The notes: generated by a model not told the origin, from the sequence alone. A DNA stretch of 64,000 nucleotides from Polyangiaceae bacterium (GCA_013361525.1 JABFXY010000025.1:124001-188000), one strand, 5' to 3'; numbered from the stretch's first letter, positions 33,900 to 42,824 are shown. Numbers and translations: made by a program.

Positions 33900-34301
33900 G
33901 TGGGCGACGAAGTCGACAAGCTCGCTTGGTTGCACGTAAAGGACAAACGGCTCCTTGTCGCGCGAACACGCGGCAAGTCCACGTATTACCTCCCCGGGGG
34001 CAGGCGGGAGCCCGGAGAGGGTGACGAAGATGCGCTCGTCCGCGAGATCCGCGAGGAGCTGTCGGTCGATCTCGAACGCGCGTCGATCTCGGCTGCAGGG
34101 ACGTTCCGCGCGCAGGCCGACGGCAAGCCGCCGGGCGTGCTCGTGCGCCTTTCGTGTTATCGCGCGACCTATGCCGGCACGATCGCAGCCTCCTCCGAGA
34201 TCGAGGAAGTTCGCTGGATCGGCTATCGCGACCGCGCGGTCTGCTCGCCGGCGCTCCAGCTCGTGCTCGACGCGCTGCACGCCGACGGCACTATCGAATA
34301 G
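33900..34301 (+). CDS. Nudix hydrolase
   Basis: The 133-residue protein has a complete Nudix box: 'GGRREPGEGDEDALVREIREEL' follows 'YYLPGG', giving the Gx5Ex7REUxEExGU pattern with a Ser in place of the usual final Gly. It hydrolyses nucleoside diphosphates linked to another moiety; the substrate cannot be read from the sequence. The GTG start at 33900 is supported by GGAGG about 8 bases upstream. It lies between the GFA-like and HD-domain genes with short gaps, which suggests a nucleotide-cleaning function for that operon. Confidence 0.92.
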   Translation: MGDEVDKLAWLHVKDKRLLVARTRGKSTYYLPGGRREPGEGDEDALVREIREELSVDLERASISAAGTFRAQADGKPPGVLVRLSCYRATYAGTIAASSEIEEVRWIGYRDRAVCSPALQLVLDALHADGTIE

Positions 34302-34318
34302 ACCGTCGGAGCCGCGCC

Positions 34319-34897
34319 ATGCAAGCCATCGTCGATTTCATCCTCGAGCTCGACAAGCTCAAGGGCATAACGCGCAAGACGCGGCCCCTCGGGCTCGACC
34401 GATACGAGAACTCGGCCGAGCACAGCTGGCAAATCGCCATGCTTGCCCTGTCGCTCGCCGAGCACGCCGCCGAGCCGATCGACATCCACCGCGTGATCTT
34501 CATGTTGTTGGTGCACGACATCGGTGAGATCGAGACTGGTGACACCATCGTGTACGCCGAAGAGGGGTGGGAGGCGCGAAAGGCGGCCGAGCTCGCGGCG
34601 GTCACACGCATCTTCGGCCTTCTACCTGCGCCGACCGCAGCGAAGCTGCTCGAGCTGTGGCTCGAATTCGAGCGAGCCGGGACGCCGGAAGCCCGCTTCG
34701 CGCACGCGGCCGACCGCGCGATGCCTGTGCTGCTCAACTTGGCGAACGACGGACAGAGCTGGCGCGAGAACGGGATCAGCTACGAGCGCGTCGTTCGCCG
34801 CATCGCAGACCCGATCCGAGCGGGCTGTCCCGCGCTATGGGCGTATCTCGACGCGCGGCTCCTCGAGGCGCGAGCGCGCGGCCTCTTCGGCGAGTAA
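34319..34897 (+). CDS. HD-domain hydrolase (YfbR/HDDC2-like)
   Basis: The protein has 192 residues. 'RYENSAEHSWQIAMLALSLAEHA' supplies His35 and 'FMLLVHDIGEIETGDT' supplies the His66-Asp67 pair of the HD metal site; 'FAHAADRAMPVLLNL' provides the last Asp. This arrangement matches the HD_3 family that includes the 5'-deoxynucleotidase YfbR. It is therefore probably a nucleotide phosphohydrolase, consistent with the adjacent Nudix gene 17 bases upstream. The ATG at 34319 precedes the domain directly. Confidence 0.9.
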   Translation: MQAIVDFILELDKLKGITRKTRPLGLDRYENSAEHSWQIAMLALSLAEHAAEPIDIHRVIFMLLVHDIGEIETGDTIVYAEEGWEARKAAELAAVTRIFGLLPAPTAAKLLELWLEFERAGTPEARFAHAADRAMPVLLNLANDGQSWRENGISYERVVRRIADPIRAGCPALWAYLDARLLEARARGLFGE

Positions 34898-35002
34898 GTC
34901 GAACACTGCGGGTTCAGTGAGAGTTGCTTTGTCTCGCGTGGGCTTTTCATGCGAGTCTCTCGGATGCTGGGGCACAACGGGCGATCGCTCCCAGCTCCGA
35001 AG

Positions 35003-37150
35003 ATGGTCAACGCACTCAGGGTGTCAGGTTCGGAATCGAGACCCTCGTCACGGGCGCACAGGCGGATAGCCGTCTCGGCCGTGTTTGCTGCATGGGCCTT
35101 TGGCGCGACGGGCTGCGTACTTCACGACGGGCCGCCTCAGGTCGTCGAGCAAGGGCCGATCGTCACCGACCCGAAAAAGCTGGCGACGCCGCGGTGTAAT
35201 CCGAGCGCATCGGGCGAACCCGCTTCGTCGCTGTGCGCGGGCGCCGCCGAGGTCGACATCACGCCGCCGCCGGGAATGCCCACCTACGGATATTCGACGA
35301 ACGGCGTCGCCGAGGCCAAAGGCTATTGGTTGAGGCTCAAGGCGCGCATCCTCGTCTTCGAGAAGCCCGATGAGACGGGGGAAAGCGTTACCCGCCTCGT
35401 CCTGATCCAGGCGGATCTCGGTGCAGCGAGCGGCCTCGTTCACCGAAAGCTCGCGAACGAGCTCCGACAACAAGGGATCGGTCCGGCGAACCTGTTGGTT
35501 GCCACGACGCACACGCACGGCGGCCCCGGCGGTTTCTTCGGAGACAAGTTCTACAACAAGTCGGTCGGCGCCAAGCCCGCCTTCATTCCCGAGTATGTCG
35601 ACGCGCTCGTCTCGACGATGAAGGACGGGATCGCCCTCGCGTTTGCCGATCTCAAGCCCGCGCGGTTGGGTGTCGCCGAAGCTGATGTCGACGTCGCGGC
35701 CAGCCACAACCGCAGCTACGACGCTTGGAAGGAGAACTACGCATCGGAGGGGGTACACCTTCCGGACAACCGCGCCGACGCCGTCGACCACACGCTGCGC
35801 CTCTTGCGTGTGGACACGATTCGAGACGGCAAATACAAGCCTCGCGCGCTGTGGTCGGTCTTCGGCGTGCACGGCACGGCGATGCCGCCGGACTATCCGC
35901 TTTATCACGGTGACGTTCACGGGCTCGCGGCGCGCCTCGCGAAACATTGGATCGAAGAGGGCTCGGGCGTGGATGGTTTCGTCGCCGCCATGGCGACCGG
36001 CGCGGAAGGCGACGTCGGTCCCGGCAATGGCAAAGACGACCGAGGCAAAGGGCTGGTCATGAAGGTCGCGGCCGAAGAGGCGAAAGCGGCCGTGCGTGCC
36101 TATCGCTCGCTGGGGACGGAGCTGCCGGCGGGCGGGCCCGATCTCCTCGACTTCGCCTACGAGGAAGTGTCTCTTCGGGGCGCAGGGACGTCGCTCGGCC
36201 ATCTCTGTGAAGTGGGTGTCCTCGGCGCGTCGGAGGCAGGCGGATCCGAGGACTCGCGCGGGCCGCTCTACGGAGCGTTCGGCATGGTCGAAGGGGAGCC
36301 GCACGATCCACGAGGGTGCCAAGCGACGAAAGACAAGATCGGCGGCGCCATTCAAGATCTCGCGTTCCAGCCGACGGAATATCCAGATCTCGTTCCTTTC
36401 CAAGTCGTGGCGTTCGGGGACCGCGCCGATGCGCGTGGGCTTTTCCTCGCGTCGTTCCCCGGAGAGCCGACGACCGAGGTCGGCCGCCTCGTCCGCAAGA
36501 AGATCGCGCAGGACTACCCCGGCACGATCGCCGTGGTCGGACTGACCAACTCGTACGCGACGTATTTCACGACGCCGAGCGAATACCTCGCCCAACACTA
36601 CGAGGGCGGGGCGACTCTTTATGGTCCTTACCAGGGCATCTTCGCGGCGGAGCAACTCCAGCGCGTATCCCAATGGATCGGCGTCGAAGACGAGGAAACG
36701 CGGCAGAAAGCCCGGTTCTTCCCGGCGAAGCGCACGTTCCAGCCTGGTGAGTCGAAAGGCATCTACCCGACCAAGCCGTCCTGTGATGTCGGCGCGTGGC
36801 GGCCGATCGGGGTTACCAAAAGCCAAATCGACGTCGCCGGGTCGGCCCAAAAGGCCAAGCTCGTGACGTTCCAATGGAGCGGTATGGAGAAGTCGGAGAC
36901 ATGCGCTCTGCCTTCCATCGCGGTGGAGTGTCGCGACCCGGACGATTCGACGAAATGGAAGACCTGGGTCGACGAGCGAGGTTATCGCGCGGACGACGAA
37001 GGCTTCGATTTCGAGGTGTGGCGTGACGGCGACTCGACCTGGAGCGCGACCTGGGCAGAGCGCGGGGACAGCTCGACCCCGTGTCGCTTCGCCGTCCGTC
37101 CGCGCGGCGCAAACGCGATTGTGTCGGCGACGTTCGAGGTGAAGCGATGA
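35003..37150 (+). CDS. Neutral/alkaline ceramidase-like lipoprotein, catalytic serine position altered
   Basis: The frame opens at 34949; I use the ATG at 35003, giving 715 residues. A lipoprotein signal ends 'AFGATGC'. The mature protein follows the neutral ceramidase family: 'GAAEVDITPPPGMPTYGY', zinc ligands in 'VATTHTHGGPGGF' and 'FGVHGTAMPPDYPLYHGD', and 'GLTNSYATYFTTPSEYLAQHYEGGATLYGP'. Where ceramidases have the nucleophile in a GDVSPN motif, this protein reads 'GAEGDVGPGNG', so the serine is a glycine. It may be catalytically altered or act on another amide. It heads a coupled operon with a phosphoesterase. Confidence 0.9.
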   Translation: MVNALRVSGSESRPSSRAHRRIAVSAVFAAWAFGATGCVLHDGPPQVVEQGPIVTDPKKLATPRCNPSASGEPASSLCAGAAEVDITPPPGMPTYGYSTNGVAEAKGYWLRLKARILVFEKPDETGESVTRLVLIQADLGAASGLVHRKLANELRQQGIGPANLLVATTHTHGGPGGFFGDKFYNKSVGAKPAFIPEYVDALVSTMKDGIALAFADLKPARLGVAEADVDVAASHNRSYDAWKENYASEGVHLPDNRADAVDHTLRLLRVDTIRDGKYKPRALWSVFGVHGTAMPPDYPLYHGDVHGLAARLAKHWIEEGSGVDGFVAAMATGAEGDVGPGNGKDDRGKGLVMKVAAEEAKAAVRAYRSLGTELPAGGPDLLDFAYEEVSLRGAGTSLGHLCEVGVLGASEAGGSEDSRGPLYGAFGMVEGEPHDPRGCQATKDKIGGAIQDLAFQPTEYPDLVPFQVVAFGDRADARGLFLASFPGEPTTEVGRLVRKKIAQDYPGTIAVVGLTNSYATYFTTPSEYLAQHYEGGATLYGPYQGIFAAEQLQRVSQWIGVEDEETRQKARFFPAKRTFQPGESKGIYPTKPSCDVGAWRPIGVTKSQIDVAGSAQKAKLVTFQWSGMEKSETCALPSIAVECRDPDDSTKWKTWVDERGYRADDEGFDFEVWRDGDSTWSATWAERGDSSTPCRFAVRPRGANAIVSATFEVKR

Positions 37151-38931
37151 GGCGGTCGTGGTCCGCATTCGTGGCCGCTGCCGCCGTCGCGCTCGGAGGG
37201 TGTCCGACTGGGTATCGCTACGTGCAAGTCAGCGGTGAGAAGCCGAGCCTCGACGACGGCGCGTGGGACACCGTCGGGTGCATCGCGAAGGACGTGTCGA
37301 GCGCGACCGGTCCGTGTGCGGCGCGCCGCGCGCCGAAGGTCCTCGTGCGCTGTGACGGGACCGCTGAAGAGCGCCTGCGCTGCAGAACGTCACCGGGGCG
37401 GCGGACGACACCCGTCCTCGCGGACGGCACGAAGCTGGAGCCGCTCATCACGTTCGTCCATTTGAGCGACGCGCAGTTGAAGGAGCAGAACATCCATATC
37501 GCCGGCGCCCTCGACGAGGCGAGCTACGACGGATTGACGAACGGGGCGATGCGCAACTCGGAGCTCGAGAAATACGACGATGCCGTGCTCCTCGCGACCG
37601 TGCTCTCCATCAACGAGATGAACGCGACGTCCCTCGCGTCGAGCTTCCAGCCTTTCGCGGCACCTGCCGCGCCGAGCTTCGTCATCCACACCGGCGACGC
37701 GATCGACGCGGGGGTCTACTCCGAGCTCTTGCAATTCATCGCAGCGATGGATGCGCTCGAGATCCCCTGGTTCAACGTGGTCGGCAATCACGACAACTTG
37801 TTCTTTGGCACGTTCCCGGCGAGCGAAATGAAGGGGATGGACGTTCTCGTACCGTTCGTCCCGGTGCTCGATACCGACCGCTTCATGCGGTTTCATTCGA
37901 TCGACGGGCTCTCGCAGGATGCATCGCTGCCCGCACCCGTTCACCGTGCGCCGAACCACGGACCCACCTCCAGCGGCATTCGGCCAGACCCGGGTGGGCG
38001 ACGCGGTCGCGGCACGCCAGTCGTCAATCAGGGCTCGGACTTTCACGGGTTCGACCTCGCGTGCCCGCCCGCCGGGCTGGTCAAGCCGGCAACGAGGCAA
38101 ACCCTCTGTGTCGAGGCGCGCGGCTATTACGCATTCGACGCCCCGCTCGCGGACGGCAGCGGCAACCTCCGCTCGATTGTCCTCAATACGGCGGAAATCA
38201 TCCCCGACGACGTCGGCACCGCGTTCGATCGCAAATCGAAAGGCAACATGTATCCCGAGCAGCTCCGCTGGCTGGCGCAGCAGCTCGCGGAGGACCGCCC
38301 CGACATCACGACCGAGGACAAGGGTAAGGATCTGTTCGTCGTCTACGGTCACCATGATTTGCGGTCGTTCTTGCACGACGAACAAGCCGAAGAGCTGCGC
38401 AAGATTCTGCTCGGCTCGCCGCGCGTCGTCGCATACGTGACCGGCCATCGACATGCCGACGACGTCGTCGAGTGGAAGCGCGAGGATGGGAGCTCGTTTT
38501 GGGAGGTGCTCGGCGGCTCGACGCTCGTCTATCCGCAATTGGGACAAATTATCGACTTGTCCCAGGACGGCGCGAAAAACCTCTATTTGCGAATCTCGCC
38601 GTTTCGTCAGCAGCTCGGCGACGACCCGCGCGGGATCGACCCCACGCCCATTCATGGGCGGAGCGCCCCGCCGGCGATCTCCACTGCCGTCGCGCCGGTA
38701 ACGGAAGACGATGCCGAGGCAGCGCCGCAAAAGCCGTCCGTTTGTGCCGCGTTGGAAGACGGAACGAGCTTTTGCCATCGGCTCGCGCTGCGCGCGAGTC
38801 GCGGCCGGGAAGGGGCGCGGTTGGACCGTGTCGACGACGATTGGCGTGAAGAGGCGACCGCGGTCGAGAAGGCTGCGGGTGTCCTTCGTGTGGGCGTACG
38901 CGGGGTACCGAAGGCCTCCAAAAAGGAGTAG
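37147..38931 (+). CDS. Calcineurin-like metallophosphoesterase lipoprotein
   Basis: This 594-residue lipoprotein has lipobox 'ALGGC' (Cys19). Metallophosphoesterase blocks are in order: 'FVHLSDAQL', 'FVIHTGDAIDAG', 'FNVVGNHDNLF', 'VVYGHHDL' and 'VAYVTGHRHAD'. The first block has Asp-x-Gln instead of Asp-x-His, a variation known in some secreted members. It removes phosphate esters outside the inner membrane. Its ATG overlaps the stop of the ceramidase-like gene (ATGA), so the two are made together. Acid sphingomyelinases share this fold, so a joint role in sphingolipid turnover is an attractive but unproven idea. Confidence 0.92.
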   Translation: MRRSWSAFVAAAAVALGGCPTGYRYVQVSGEKPSLDDGAWDTVGCIAKDVSSATGPCAARRAPKVLVRCDGTAEERLRCRTSPGRRTTPVLADGTKLEPLITFVHLSDAQLKEQNIHIAGALDEASYDGLTNGAMRNSELEKYDDAVLLATVLSINEMNATSLASSFQPFAAPAAPSFVIHTGDAIDAGVYSELLQFIAAMDALEIPWFNVVGNHDNLFFGTFPASEMKGMDVLVPFVPVLDTDRFMRFHSIDGLSQDASLPAPVHRAPNHGPTSSGIRPDPGGRRGRGTPVVNQGSDFHGFDLACPPAGLVKPATRQTLCVEARGYYAFDAPLADGSGNLRSIVLNTAEIIPDDVGTAFDRKSKGNMYPEQLRWLAQQLAEDRPDITTEDKGKDLFVVYGHHDLRSFLHDEQAEELRKILLGSPRVVAYVTGHRHADDVVEWKREDGSSFWEVLGGSTLVYPQLGQIIDLSQDGAKNLYLRISPFRQQLGDDPRGIDPTPIHGRSAPPAISTAVAPVTEDDAEAAPQKPSVCAALEDGTSFCHRLALRASRGREGARLDRVDDDWREEATAVEKAAGVLRVGVRGVPKASKKE

Positions 38932-38937
38932 CGACGA

Positions 38938-39225
38938 ATGCCGATGAGCGACGAGCAGCTGCGGAAGAAACTCGAGACCACGCTCGAGCCCCTCTACAAG
39001 GCCCATATGTCTCGACCGGATGAGGCGAGCTTCACCGTGACCGTCACCTCGAAGCCGAGCCCCGGCGAGGTGTTCGGCACGCTGGCGCTCGCGACCGTCG
39101 ACCTCGAGGGCCTCGACTCCGCGACGAAGGCGTCGTTCACCAAGACGTTCAACACGCTCGCCCGAACGCTCGACCCGAAGCCGAACCGGCGCGCCACCGG
39201 CATCGATTACGTCGAAGCCGAGTGA
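38938..39225 (+). CDS. Small protein of unknown function
   Basis: The 95-residue soluble protein has no signal, membrane segment or motif that I recognise. It has a charged helical N-terminus ('SDEQLRKKLETTLEPLYKAH') and a beta-like middle ('ASFTVTVTSKPSPGEVFGTLALATVDLE'). An AAGGAG site 9 bases before the ATG at 38938 supports it. It sits 6 bases after the phosphoesterase gene, and its stop overlaps the GTG of the next gene, so it is a genuine member of the four-gene operon. Confidence 0.75.
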   Translation: MPMSDEQLRKKLETTLEPLYKAHMSRPDEASFTVTVTSKPSPGEVFGTLALATVDLEGLDSATKASFTKTFNTLARTLDPKPNRRATGIDYVEAE

Positions 39226-40145
39226 TTCGTCCTCCGGTTCTCGCATCGTTCATCGCCCTCGCCCTCGCCCTCTCGGTCGTGGGCTGCGCGCGAGGACCGT
39301 TGGTCGCGCCCGAGGGAACGTCACCCGAGGTCGTCGACGCCTGGCGGCGCCTCAACGAGCTTCGGCGCGAGGCGGGGCTCCAGGCCGTTCCCCTCGACGA
39401 AGATGCCGGTCACGGTGGTGCGCTCCACGCGCGGTACCTCGAGCTCAACAGGCGCCGCGTGCCTCGCGAAGATCCGTACAGCCCGCACTTGCAGTTCTTC
39501 GATTACACGCCCCACGAGGAGCTGCCGGGCAGGCCCGGATTTACCGACGAGGGGCGCGAGGCTGCGCGAAAGAGCTGCCTCGGCTACGACGGGACGGCCC
39601 GCGAAAACGTGGAGGCGCAGGTCGCCACGTTTCACCATCGAATGCCGCTGTTGAGCCCGGGCCTGCAATCCGTCGGAATGGCGACGCGAAGAAGCGGGGA
39701 CGCCGTCTTTCACGTGATCGTGGTGGAGATCGACGGGGACGATTGGGCGCCGTTCGTTTACCCGGTCAACGGCCAACAGAACGTTCCGCTCGCGTTTACG
39801 ACTGGTGAAAACCCGGAGCCGCGACCGGTGGAATGGTTCAATGGCTATGCCCGAGGCATGGCTCCACGTACGGGTTTCCCCATTACGATCGATTTCGGCG
39901 AAGCGAATGTTTATGGCGTCGAGGGCTCGCTCCAAAAGGCGGACGGCACGCCCGTCGAGGCCTACGCGACCTCCGTCGAGATGGCCTTTCACACCACCGG
40001 CGTCATTTTGCCGCGTCCGGTGCTCGAGCCGAACACGTCGTACGTCGCCACCTTCGACGCGACCGTCGTGACGTACGACGGTCGCTACGACCGCAAAGAA
40101 TCGACGCGCCACCGATACACGACGACCTTCCGCACCGGCTCGTGA
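39222..40145 (+). CDS. CAP/SCP-like lipoprotein
   Basis: This 307-residue lipoprotein has lipobox 'SVVGC' (Cys22). Residues about 35-170 resemble a CAP (cysteine-rich secretory/PR-1) domain: 'VVDAWRRLNELRREAGLQAVPLDEDAGHGGALHARYLELN', then 'ENVEAQVATFHHRMPLLSPGLQSVGMATRRSGDAVFHVIVVE'. A beta-rich, Ig-like C-terminal domain follows. CAP domains bind lipids or sterols in some organisms. The GTG start shares bases with the upstream stop (GTGA). As the last gene of a ceramidase-like/phosphoesterase operon, a lipid-related surface function is reasonable. Confidence 0.8.
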   Translation: MIRPPVLASFIALALALSVVGCARGPLVAPEGTSPEVVDAWRRLNELRREAGLQAVPLDEDAGHGGALHARYLELNRRRVPREDPYSPHLQFFDYTPHEELPGRPGFTDEGREAARKSCLGYDGTARENVEAQVATFHHRMPLLSPGLQSVGMATRRSGDAVFHVIVVEIDGDDWAPFVYPVNGQQNVPLAFTTGENPEPRPVEWFNGYARGMAPRTGFPITIDFGEANVYGVEGSLQKADGTPVEAYATSVEMAFHTTGVILPRPVLEPNTSYVATFDATVVTYDGRYDRKESTRHRYTTTFRTGS

Positions 40146-40157
40146 TCTCGGCTGCCG

Positions 40158-41135
40158 TCAGGCGGCGCGGCGCGGCGAGCCCGCGAGGCCGAAGCGCTTG
40201 CGCGCCCAAGCGGCCGTCTCCTCGATAGCTTGCGGCAGCGGCGTCGCCTCGACACCAAACGTCGTCCGGAATTTGGTGTCGTCGACGACGAAGGGGACCT
40301 CCCATTGGTAGATCATCTCGTGCATCTCCCGCATCATCGGTGAGACGAGCCCAATGGCGCGGACCACCCACGAGGGGACGCGCGAGACGTTCACGTCCAG
40401 CCCGAGCGCGGCGCCGACCTTTTGCATCAATGTGCGCGTCGTCTCGGCGGCCGGCGTGGGCAAGAGAAAGACCTCGCCCGCCGCTTCTTTCCGGTCCCCG
40501 AGGATCGCGAGCGACCGCGCGACGTCGTCGGCGTACGTGTACGAGTGAGGAAGGTCCGGGTCGCCGAAGGCCTCGGCCGAGCGCCCTTTGATGATGCGCT
40601 CGAAGAACCGCTCGCTGAAGTACGAATAGGGGAGGTTTGCGCCGAAGAAGTCGCTCGCGCGGCCGATCGTCACCTCGGCCTCGCCTCCTCGATGGGCGGC
40701 GAGCCTGCGCTCTGCGAGCTTCACGCGGAGCTCGCCCTTTTTGCTCGAGGGCGCCATCGGCGTCCGCTCGGTCATCGGGCCATTCGGTTTTCCATACATG
40801 TAGAGGCAATCGAGCGCGACGAGCCTCGAGCCTGACGACGACGCGGCGCGGATCCCACCCTCGGCGATCGGCAGGAGGAGATCCGGCCATTGGTGGTAGA
40901 GCGGGTTCATGCAGTCGTAGACCACGGCTGCGCCGCGACCGACCTCTTCCGCGAACCGCAGATCGGTGATGTCGCCGGACGCCCACTCGAGGCCCCGTCG
41001 CTGGGGGCCCGCCTGTCCCCGCCGCACCTGACGAACGCGATGACCGCGGGTGAGGAGGATCTCGGACAGGCGCGTGCCGATCTGACCCGCGCCGAGGACC
41101 ACGTGGAGCTTGCCGTCGTCGTTCATGGGGCTCAT
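40158..41135 (-). CDS. NAD-dependent epimerase/dehydratase-family protein
   Basis: The protein has 325 residues from the ATG at 41135. 'HVVLGAGQIGTRLSEILLTRGHRVRQVRR' is a GxGxxG Rossmann motif, and 'CLYMYGKPNGPMTERTPM' contains the family's Tyr region. 'ASDFFGANLPYSYFSERFFERI' and 'HSYTYADDVARSLAILG' are typical of extended SDR (epimerase-like) proteins. The product is probably a soluble oxidoreductase or epimerase of unknown substrate. It is divergent from a LysR-type regulator, with inverted repeats in the 27-base gap and across the regulator start, a classic LysR-target arrangement. Confidence 0.88.
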   Translation of the reverse strand: MSPMNDDGKLHVVLGAGQIGTRLSEILLTRGHRVRQVRRGQAGPQRRGLEWASGDITDLRFAEEVGRGAAVVYDCMNPLYHQWPDLLLPIAEGGIRAASSSGSRLVALDCLYMYGKPNGPMTERTPMAPSSKKGELRVKLAERRLAAHRGGEAEVTIGRASDFFGANLPYSYFSERFFERIIKGRSAEAFGDPDLPHSYTYADDVARSLAILGDRKEAAGEVFLLPTPAAETTRTLMQKVGAALGLDVNVSRVPSWVVRAIGLVSPMMREMHEMIYQWEVPFVVDDTKFRTTFGVEATPLPQAIEETAAWARKRFGLAGSPRRAA

Positions 41136-41142
41136 TCTGTGT

Positions 41143-41188
41143 CTTGCGTGGGAGCAAGACCATTGGCAAAAAAGCAAGGCATACTTGC
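41143..41188. promoter_or_regulatory. Inverted CTTGC/GCAAG repeats in the epimerase-LysR divergent region
   Basis: CTTGC-N6-GCAAG (41143-41158) and GCAAG-N5-CTTGC (41174-41188) are two inverted repeats of the same pentamer, with a further GCAAG half-site a few bases downstream. They span the start codon of the LysR-type gene and the promoter of the divergent epimerase gene. LysR proteins bind interrupted palindromes in such regions, so these are likely autoregulatory and target sites. Confidence 0.5.
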
Positions 41189-42116
41189 ATCAGCGCAAGA
41201 CATCGCCGACCTCCGCTGGGACGACGTTCGCCTGTTTCTCGTTGCGCTTCGGGGCGGCACGTTGGGTGTCGCGTCGGTGAAGCTCGGCGTCGACGTCTCC
41301 ACGATGAGCCGCCGCCTCACGGCGCTCGAGGAGGCGCTCGGGACGAGGCTGTTCGATCGGACGCGTCAGGGGCTCGTGCCCACGCGCGCGGCCGAGCTGG
41401 TCCTGCCGGCGGCTGAAGCGATGGAGGCTGCATTGGCTCGATTGACGCGCGACGTTTCCGGGCTCGAGGCTGCGGCCGAGGGGGTCGTCCGCGTGAGCGT
41501 CCCGCCCGGTATGGCGGACGCCTTCGTTGCCCCCGCATTGCCGCTCCTTCGTGCGAAGTATCCGCTCATCAAGATCGAGCTCGATGCGTCGGTGCGCGTG
41601 CTCGATCTCTCACGGCACGAGGCGGACTTGGCATTGCGATCCGTACGTCCCGCCGGCGCCGACCTCGTCGTGACGAAGCTGTCGACGTCGCCATGGGTCG
41701 TCATGACCTCGCCGGAACGCGCCCGTGAAAAGCTTCGAGCGTGGACCGACGCACCGTGGATCGCGTGGGACGCGGACCTCGCGAGCATGGCCCCCGCGCG
41801 TTGGTTGACGAAGCATGTTCCGCGGGCCGACATCGCGCTTCGGACGAGTCATTTCGCGTCCCAACTGAGGGCCGCAGAGGCCGGCCTCGGGCTGGTCCTG
41901 GTGCCCGAGCCCTATGCCCGTGTCTGCGCGCTCAGCGCCGCGCGCCTGGGCGAGTCGCTGTTGCCGTCGGCCGAAGAGCTGCCGACGGACGACCTCTGGC
42001 TCGTCGGCCACCGCGCATTGCGAGAAGTGCCGCGCATCGCCGCCGTCTGGTCCTTTTTGGTGGAGACGTTTCGCGAGGGCAAAGCCGCCGGGCGGTCGCG
42101 CGTCGCGCCGGCGTGA
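41163..42116 (+). CDS. LysR-family transcriptional regulator
   Basis: The protein has 317 residues. The N-terminal winged helix is 'LRWDDVRLFLVALRGGTLGVASVKLGVDVSTMSRRLTALEEALGTRLFDRTRQGLVPTRAAELVL', and a substrate-binding-like domain follows ('VRVSVPPGMADAFVAPALPLLRAKYPLIKIELDAS', 'AAEAGLGLVLVPEPYA'). The TTG at 41163 with GGAG upstream is the best start, since earlier codons lie outside the domain and overlap the divergent gene. It likely controls the divergent epimerase-like gene. Confidence 0.92.
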   Translation: MAKKQGILASAQDIADLRWDDVRLFLVALRGGTLGVASVKLGVDVSTMSRRLTALEEALGTRLFDRTRQGLVPTRAAELVLPAAEAMEAALARLTRDVSGLEAAAEGVVRVSVPPGMADAFVAPALPLLRAKYPLIKIELDASVRVLDLSRHEADLALRSVRPAGADLVVTKLSTSPWVVMTSPERAREKLRAWTDAPWIAWDADLASMAPARWLTKHVPRADIALRTSHFASQLRAAEAGLGLVLVPEPYARVCALSAARLGESLLPSAEELPTDDLWLVGHRALREVPRIAAVWSFLVETFREGKAAGRSRVAPA

Positions 42117-42125
42117 TGGTTTCGC

Positions 42126-42824
42126 CTATTCGGCTTTGCCGCTCGGCGCGCCGCTGCCGGATGGCTCCGGCGCACCCGCGTCGTCGACGAGCTTCGCGGT
42201 CTTCACGTAATCGAGCCGCGGAAACTTCTCTTTGAGATAGGCATTGCCTTTCGACTGGATGGCGCCCTGGTTCGGCTGTTCGCCGTATTCGCCGTTCAGC
42301 TTGTCGGCGACCGCCATCCCATTCCCCACGACTTCACAAACCGGCGCGAAGCCCATCCCGTCGAGCCGCTTGTTGTTTCCGAAGTTGATGAACAGCTGTG
42401 TCGAGCGCGTATCGGGTTTGCCGGCCATCGCGAACGAGAGCGTGCCGCGCTCGTTCGACTTCGCCGGTTCGTCGGGCGCGATGTTCGCGTCCACCCACCT
42501 CCGGCTGACGCTCGGATCGCCGTGAATGCCGAATTGCGCGACGAACGGAACGGGCTGTTTCACCACGCGAAAGAATGCCGTGTCGTCGAAGAATCCGATC
42601 TTCACGAGGTTGTAGAAGCGGTCAGCACCATTCGGTGCCCAGGCGCGGTGGCATTCGACGGTGAAGTCCCCGGCGGTGGTCTCGAATTTTGCGTGAAACA
42701 GCTCGGGGGCCTGCTCGGTCGCCCGGCTCGGATCGCGAAGCGGTGAATCCCCACCCGAGCCCGGGCAGCCGTCGCACGAAGCGAGCACGAGCACCGACGA
42801 GAAGAGGAAGACCTTGGCCGACAT
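42126..42824 (-). CDS. Cyclophilin-type peptidyl-prolyl isomerase lipoprotein
   Basis: This 232-residue lipoprotein has lipobox 'LVLASC' (Cys17). The mature domain is cyclophilin-like: 'TTAGDFTVECHRAWAPNGADRFYNLVKIGFFDDTAFFRVV', 'FVAQFGIHGDP', 'RGTLSFAMAGKPDTRSTQLFINFGNNKRLDGMGFAPVCEVV'. It would catalyse proline isomerisation during folding of exported proteins. It is 63 bases downstream of the HupE gene on the same strand. Together with the parvulin-type enzyme encoded further upstream, two unrelated PPIase families occur in this cluster. Confidence 0.93.
   Translation of the reverse strand: MSAKVFLFSSVLVLASCDGCPGSGGDSPLRDPSRATEQAPELFHAKFETTAGDFTVECHRAWAPNGADRFYNLVKIGFFDDTAFFRVVKQPVPFVAQFGIHGDPSVSRRWVDANIAPDEPAKSNERGTLSFAMAGKPDTRSTQLFINFGNNKRLDGMGFAPVCEVVGNGMAVADKLNGEYGEQPNQGAIQSKGNAYLKEKFPRLDYVKTAKLVDDAGAPEPSGSGAPSGKAE

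Noticed and set aside
35048..37168. A 706-codon open frame opposite the ceramidase-like gene
   Set aside because: No domain, high Arg content, fully overlaps a gene with clear family motifs.
37390..39246. A 618-codon frame opposite the phosphoesterase gene
   Set aside because: Arg-rich antisense shadow of a coupled operon.
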